Shown here piece after piece: positions 15,534 through 19,450 of a stretch of 19,450 nt of DNA. A model generated the notes under the pieces. That model worked only from the letters and a program-made list of their open reading frames with translations, was not told the origin of the DNA and did no database searches. The stretch's first letter is position 1. Each line of letters begins with the position of its first letter. The translations under genes and the position numbers were made by a program. This DNA is from Puniceicoccales bacterium (GTDB taxonomy: Bacteria > Verrucomicrobiota > Verrucomicrobiia > Opitutales > JAIRKQ01). The DNA lies in the NCBI GenBank assembly GCA_031289835.1, contig JAITOW010000039.1, forward strand, positions 1 through 19,450, in the 5' to 3' direction.

Positions 15534-16597
15534 TAGATGCACCTCTTGTAGAAAGGATACGCCGGCAGCAGCAAAAGACAATAGGGCAAACAAACGGCCA
15601 GAGGAATTGGCAAAACTCCATTGGCGCCAAGCGTATCGCACACGCTTGAAAGCAGGTAAAACAGAAACAACATGGCACATGCCTTTGCCACTCCGACCAC
15701 CGGATTTTTTCTGACGCCGACCGTTGAAAATGGAATCGTGATGAATATGATCAACAGGCATGACAATGCGGAAGCTATTGAGCTGTAGTACCTTACGCGA
15801 TATCCAATGTAACCAAGAGAATTTTTAGAAAAGGACAAAATTCTGCGAAGTTCTGCGAAGGACAAATGTTTCATTTGCTTCGCCAGAGACAAAAATAGTT
15901 CCGGGGATTCGTCATAGCTACAGTTTAATTTGTCAAATTTAACAATCTTACTCGAGCGGTGAGATTTCTTGTCGAAAATTGTTTCGAACCCATCGAAAAA
16001 ACTCCAAACACCGTTCCCATGCGAGAAAGTCTTGGCAAAGAGCCGGCCCAATTCATTCCTGTCACCATCGTAGAAGTAAATCATGGCGTCACTGCCACCC
16101 GACGTTTGCCGGTTAAGTTCACCAATGAACCACGTTCTGCCATCCCGCCCGTTGTTAAAAGCTAACTTGCGCTTGATAATTCTTGCCTTAGTGTCCGAAC
16201 AGAAATTTTGCGTCTTCTGTGAGGCGACCGACGACAGGTGTACGTCAAAGAACAAGCTGATGAGGGACAAAATTCCGGCCACAAGCCACAGTGGCGACGT
16301 GATTTGGAAAATATTCAATCCAATGGCGCGCATCGAAACCAACTCGTTGTTGCGGTGCAACTTGCCCAGCGAAAATAACATTGACAGAAAGAATGACACC
16401 GGTATGGCGATAGGGCAAATTCGGATCAGTAACCAAAGATAATAGTGTAGAACTTGCTGGACCGATGCGCCATACTCCACAAAATCATGGAAATTTTTGT
16501 AAATATCTTCCACGAAAAGTAGCCCAGCCGTAGCCAGCATGAAGGCAAAAAATGCGCAAAACCAATCGGTAAGTACGTATTTATGGAGAATCTTCAT
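15533..16597 (-). CDS. LptF/LptG-family lipopolysaccharide export permease
   Basis: This is one of the two inner-membrane permease subunits (YjgP/YjgQ family) that work with LptB to extract lipopolysaccharide from the membrane. Membrane segments are seen near residues 12-32, 55-80 and 100-120. A periplasmic region of ~120-265 follows, then three more segments up to the C-terminus. NNELVSMRAIGLN matches the conserved NELVAMRAxG coupling motif. The length of 354 residues is normal. I cannot tell LptF from LptG. It begins 14 bases after the acetyltransferase gene and overlaps the exonuclease gene by one base. No clear Shine-Dalgarno sequence precedes the ATG. A perfect 10-base tandem duplication lies inside at 15841-15860 and does not break the frame. 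Confidence 0.87.
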   Translation of the reverse strand: MKILHKYVLTDWFCAFFAFMLATAGLLFVEDIYKNFHDFVEYGASVQQVLHYYLWLLIRICPIAIPVSFFLSMLFSLGKLHRNNELVSMRAIGLNIFQITSPLWLVAGILSLISLFFDVHLSSVASQKTQNFCSDTKARIIKRKLAFNNGRDGRTWFIGELNRQTSGGSDAMIYFYDGDRNELGRLFAKTFSHGNGVWSFFDGFETIFDKKSHRSSKIVKFDKLNCSYDESPELFLSLAKQMKHLSFAELRRILSFSKNSLGYIGYRVRYYSSIASALSCLLIIFITIPFSTVGVRKNPVVGVAKACAMLFLFYLLSSVCDTLGANGVLPIPLAVCLPYCLLLLPAYPFYKRCI

Positions 16598-16611
16598 GGA
16601 ACGGGAAACAT

Positions 16612-17214
16612 CTAATTAAATCTTCCTGCCCCATTCAACTTCAAAAATTCATTGGCCAACATGCTGTAATGTATGACGTTTTCGTAGACGCCGAAACGTT
16701 TCAATTCATCGCGAAACTCTCCCTCAAACACAAAGCCACATTTTTCAATAACTCTCCGCGAGCCCACATTCCCCTTTCTGTGGGTTACTTGCAGTCGGTG
16801 AAACTTTAAATCCTCGAAAGCATATTTTAGGATACGCTTGGCCGCTTCGGTGCAATATCCCTTATTCCAAAACTTTTCTCCGAACCAATAGTGTACCTCC
16901 CCACCGTCCTGTTCTCGAAAGATACTGAGCCCCATCGAACCGGTGAATTCACCGGTTGCACAATCGCAGACCGACCAATAGCAGCACGATCCATTGCCCA
17001 TGCTACAGTTTATGTTTCGCATCCAATTTTCGGCCATTTCCATGGTGTATGGATGTGGGGTATAGGACAGATTATCGCAAACCGCCTTCGTGTTCACATG
17101 GTACTGTATGTCTGAAACATCACCGGCGTGCATTGCCCGCAGCGACAGACGGTCCGTGTACATCTGCGGAGCTTTTTTTAATCCTCCCAACCAAGAATCA
17201 ACCAACGCACACAT
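16612..17214 (-). CDS. GNAT-family N-acetyltransferase (RimJ/RimL-like)
   Basis: This 200-residue enzyme should transfer an acetyl group from acetyl-CoA. TDRLSLRAM near the start is the usual entry strand. The acetyl-CoA loop region reads YWFGEKFWNKGYCTEAAKR, with the K/RGYxTEA pattern. The C-terminal part HRLQVTHRKGNVGSRRVIEKCGF is typical of RimJ/RimL relatives that act on protein N-termini or small molecules. The substrate is unknown. It starts 6 bases after the chaperone-like gene; TAGG about 6 bases upstream of the ATG may serve as the ribosome-binding site. It is the second gene of the four-gene unit. Confidence 0.88.
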   Translation of the reverse strand: MCALVDSWLGGLKKAPQMYTDRLSLRAMHAGDVSDIQYHVNTKAVCDNLSYTPHPYTMEMAENWMRNINCSMGNGSCCYWSVCDCATGEFTGSMGLSIFREQDGGEVHYWFGEKFWNKGYCTEAAKRILKYAFEDLKFHRLQVTHRKGNVGSRRVIEKCGFVFEGEFRDELKRFGVYENVIHYSMLANEFLKLNGAGRFN

Positions 17215-17220
17215 AATTGC

Positions 17221-17703
17221 CTATGCTTGAAACATCCCCATGTTACCCGGTGAAGACGTTGATACTGAAGGGGACGATGATCCACCTCCCTGCTGCAGTT
17301 TCGGATACTCCGTGCTCCAGTATTCCACCGCATTGACAAAATCTTCCATGCGTTCGTAGAGACGTTCCTCATCAAACATGGACATGGGCACGCGTTCCGC
17401 CAAGATTAATACATCTTCCTTTCCAGGACCCGGTTCTAGTAGCAGCTTCGCGCCAGCCGTACCAACCCAGAAGAAATTATCGCCTAAAATTTTTTCATAG
17501 GCACTAGTGGAATTTTTTTCCAATTTACCAACGGACGAGTACAACAAACATTCGTCCTCGTTTTCCATAAACTTGCAGCGCACATGAAACTTTTGGTCAA
17601 ACATCAGATAACATTCATTTCTATCGTTCAATGTCAACGAATCCAAACGCAATCTGGAAGCTAAACTATCCAGCGCACTCTCCATTTTATTTTTACTTGC
17701 CAT
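17221..17703 (-). CDS. CesT-like type III secretion chaperone
   Basis: This small 160-residue acidic protein fits the CesT/SycE class I chaperone pattern. An N-terminal helix (ESALDSLASRLRLDSL) is followed by strands containing LNDRNECYLMFDQKFHVRCK and CLLYSSVGKL. A central helix and strand pair (YEKILGDN, GAKLLLEPGPG) leads to a strand with VLILAERVPM and a final helix LYERMEDFVNAVEYW. A Gly/Ser/Pro tail follows from ~138. Such proteins dimerise and hold effectors for type III secretion. No effector or apparatus gene is adjacent, so the partner is unknown. The identification rests on pattern, not on invariant residues. TAGGAG 5 bases before the ATG and a good promoter make it the first gene of its unit. 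Confidence 0.68.
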   Translation of the reverse strand: MASKNKMESALDSLASRLRLDSLTLNDRNECYLMFDQKFHVRCKFMENEDECLLYSSVGKLEKNSTSAYEKILGDNFFWVGTAGAKLLLEPGPGKEDVLILAERVPMSMFDEERLYERMEDFVNAVEYWSTEYPKLQQGGGSSSPSVSTSSPGNMGMFQA

Positions 17704-17729
17704 AATATCTCCTACGTAAACTCCTTGTA

Positions 17730-17758
17730 ATAATAAAATACTTTTGTTAAGTGTTCAA
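17730..17758 (-). promoter_or_regulatory. Sigma70-type promoter for the chaperone-GNAT-lpt-exonuclease unit
   Basis: On the minus strand TTGAAC (17758-17753) is followed by exactly 17 bases and TATTAT (17735-17730). The expected start is near 17723, giving a ~20-base leader that contains AGGAG (17713-17709). It fills the 57-base gap between the SufT-like gene and the chaperone gene. Confidence 0.6.
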
Positions 17759-17760
17759 GT

Positions 17761-18072
17761 CTAAATTAAACCTAATTCCATTAGACCGGCTTCCGTTATC
17801 ATACCCTTGTTCCAAGATGGTTCGAAAACAAGGTTCACCTCGATGTTTTTACACCAACTGACGGCCAGTAAGGCCCTTTTCACATCATCCAAAATGGTAT
17901 CGGCCAACGGGCAACCCGGCGAAGTTAGGGTGACATCGACGGTAACGGAACAATTAGCCGGCTCACCGGAAACGTTAATGGCATACACAAGCCCCAAATC
18001 GACTATGTTTACGAAAATTTCGGGATCAACAACTGTTTTTAACTGCTGCCACAAAAATTCAACGTCAATCAT
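17761..18072 (-). CDS. SufT/PaaD-like (MIP18, DUF59) Fe-S cluster assembly factor
   Basis: This 103-residue cytoplasmic protein of the MIP18 family helps Fe-S cluster maturation. The family landmarks are VVDPEIFVNIVDLGLVY at 14-30, TLTSPGCPLADTI with the conserved Cys54, and VNLVFEPSWNKGMITEAG near the end. The C-terminal ITEAGxxELG resembles SufT-type members. Length is typical for a single-domain member. It may support Fe-S enzymes such as NuoG, but no suf genes are in view. No Shine-Dalgarno sequence is clear before the ATG at 18072. The adjacent downstream gene has its own promoter, so co-transcription is optional. Confidence 0.88.
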   Translation of the reverse strand: MIDVEFLWQQLKTVVDPEIFVNIVDLGLVYAINVSGEPANCSVTVDVTLTSPGCPLADTILDDVKRALLAVSWCKNIEVNLVFEPSWNKGMITEAGLMELGLI

Positions 18073-18276
18073 TATGCGAAAAAATCTCTAGCAGTCATAC
18101 CAGGAAAGTAAAGTATTTTGCATTTTTTAATTTTTTAGAAAAAAATAAAAATATAAACGGCGCCTTTCTTTTTGCTAAAAAACAATGACCTGCCTCCGCG
18201 AAAACCAATGGGCAAACAACCTTTTAACTTTCGTTTGGTTTACCTTGGCTTACCCATCGGTTTCGTCTGAGTTTGG
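18073..18276. other. Intergenic stretch with AT-rich tract and short repeats
   Basis: This gap of about 200 bases separates the unrecognised gene from the SufT-like gene. It holds a strongly AT-rich tract (18121-18180), a GGCGCC palindrome, and short direct repeats (GTTTGGTT twice; GGTTTACC then GGCTTACC) between 18225 and 18278. I see no convincing terminator, promoter or RNA gene, though one of each would be expected here. Confidence 0.4.
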
Positions 18277-19450
18277 TTAAAAACTCGCAAGGAAGGTCAT
18301 ATGGGTTTCCTGCCTCCCATTTTGCCTGCGCTGGTCGTATCTTTCGTATACATCTCCGCCATTGGGGTTATGTGCGGCTGGAATGTAAGATTTTATCACT
18401 GCCACGACGATGGAGCTATTTTTGTTGTATCCAGGCGGTACACTGGTGCTGACAAGCTCCGCGACTGCCTCCCTACAGCTTTCCGTTGTCATGTCGAACA
18501 CCATTTCGTAGGTTGCGTTAAAGTTTTCATCCATTTTCACCTTCACATCACGTCCAGCTCCATACGTAAGCTGGCCAATAAATTGATTAAGACCACAATC
18601 AATAAAGGACGTCTGAAGGAGACCAAAGCAAGTAACTGAGTTCCCCGTGCCCGTGAAATTTTGCATGTACACCAAGAATGCGGGGAGGGCACTTTCTCCG
18701 TATGCCTCCCTAAACTGGTTTAAAATGTATTTTGTGTACTCTTTCCTATCATACTTTTTTTCCCCTCCCCCAGTTGCTTCACAGTATCCCCTCCCTTCGT
18801 CTTTGTTAGAAATCACTTGGACATTATTTGGCAATTGCATGTCTGGAACAGCACACCTGTCTATACCATCATTTACGAAACAATGAGCAGGAAGGTCGTT
18901 TAAAAGTTTATCTACCGCCCCATCCTGCCTTTCTTGGTCAGTTGAAAATAAATCCTCGGTTACTGCCTCGCAAAGCTTGTTATGATTGTATCTTCCGATA
19001 AGGTATGCTGGCGTTAATCCATCATCATTTTCGAATAATTTCCTCTGCGATCGGTCAATTTTTCCGTTTCGCTTAATTTTATCGGCCATATCTGGGCGTC
19101 TTTTGGAGAGAACAACATCCGCCGGCGCCTTTCGTCTATCGGGAGTCCCCGCGATGAATTGTGCATTAAGTTGCACTTCTTCTGCTGCTTCTATTCTTTT
19201 CATGACCTTTTTACAGGCATCAACAATTCCCTGATTAGGAGAACCCTGGTTTTGGGAAATAAAATCTTCCACTGCCCTTGTGAAGCTTTTGACAATTTGT
19301 GGATCAGATTGACATATATTTTGGAAAGAAGCATCCGAAATCCCATCCATTTTATCCAAATATTTTCGTAAAAGATCTGCATCCGCGCTACCACTTTGAG
19401 CTTGATCCCACATTTCTAGCAAGTCTCTGAAGAAATTCAACAAAGCTTTA
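18277..19450 (-). CDS. Unrecognised protein of at least 388 residues, start may lie outside the window
   Basis: The frame is open to the window edge. A TTG at 19443 and an ATG at 19413 (MWDQAQSG) are possible starts, but the true start could be upstream. No signal peptide or membrane segment is visible. The first ~110 residues look helical and charged (LLRKYLDKMDG, ACKKVMKRIEAAEEV). A basic stretch near 108-135 (SKRRPDMADKIKRNGKIDRS) follows. A middle part contains several Cys (HCFVNDGIDRCAVPD), and a C-terminal region (~255-355) is rich in predicted strands, with NFTGTGNSVTCFGLL and DVKVKMDENFNATYEMVFDM. About nine Cys argue for a cytoplasmic location. I recognise no family. Its position two genes upstream of a type III chaperone makes an effector role conceivable but unsupported. 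Confidence 0.75.
   Translation of the reverse strand, partial: KALLNFFRDLLEMWDQAQSGSADADLLRKYLDKMDGISDASFQNICQSDPQIVKSFTRAVEDFISQNQGSPNQGIVDACKKVMKRIEAAEEVQLNAQFIAGTPDRRKAPADVVLSKRRPDMADKIKRNGKIDRSQRKLFENDDGLTPAYLIGRYNHNKLCEAVTEDLFSTDQERQDGAVDKLLNDLPAHCFVNDGIDRCAVPDMQLPNNVQVISNKDEGRGYCEATGGGEKKYDRKEYTKYILNQFREAYGESALPAFLVYMQNFTGTGNSVTCFGLLQTSFIDCGLNQFIGQLTYGAGRDVKVKMDENFNATYEMVFDMTTESCREAVAELVSTSVPPGYNKNSSIVVAVIKSYIPAAHNPNGGDVYERYDQRRQNGRQETHMTFLASF

Noticed and set aside
15534..15761. Upstream extension of the exonuclease frame to 15761
   Set aside because: It lies wholly inside the LptF/G gene, lacks exonuclease motifs, and the ATG at 15533 has a good ribosome-binding site.

Overview
The window looks like chromosomal DNA of a Gram-negative bacterium, most plausibly from the PVC superphylum and perhaps Verrucomicrobiota/Opitutae. 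This is an inference. It rests on Lpt, BamE-like and Pal-like envelope genes, the overall look of the trigger factor and tRNA nucleotidyltransferase, and a type III secretion chaperone-like protein. Coding density is high and no gap between genes exceeds about 225 bases. I saw no rRNA, tRNA, CRISPR array, transposase or phage gene. All genes lie on the minus strand except a Na+/H+ antiporter and clpX.

Layout. 1-3271 (minus) is the 5' part of one giant reading frame. It has a signal peptide, a beta-rich N-terminal part, a short helical linker and then at least 14 copies of a repeat with a VNFxNWxIG core. It has no stop codon inside the window. 3496-6014 (minus) holds tig (trigger factor) and gapA. 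6152-7084 (minus) is a two-gene lipoprotein pair, one BamE-like and one unrecognised. 7180-8556 (plus) is a YuiF-type Na+/H+ antiporter, convergent with and overlapping a Pal-like OmpA-family lipoprotein (8518-9096), which follows an HD-domain tRNA nucleotidyltransferase (9125-10555). 10747-12351 (minus) is a short, isolated nuoG, divergent from clpX (12424-13731, plus). clpX is convergent with an aromatic amino-acid permease (13733-14905).

14958-17703 (minus) is a tight four-gene unit: CesT-like chaperone, GNAT acetyltransferase, LptF/G permease and DEDDh exonuclease. A good sigma70-type promoter lies in front of it. Upstream are a SufT-like Fe-S assembly factor (17761-18072) and an unrecognised protein of at least 388 residues (18277 to the window end).

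Most genes are housekeeping: protein folding and quality control (tig, clpX), glycolysis, respiration, tRNA maturation and lipopolysaccharide export. The unusual parts are the giant surface-type repeat protein with its structured leader, and the stray type III secretion chaperone, which suggests the organism makes a secretion apparatus elsewhere and interacts with a host. Both readings are inferences.
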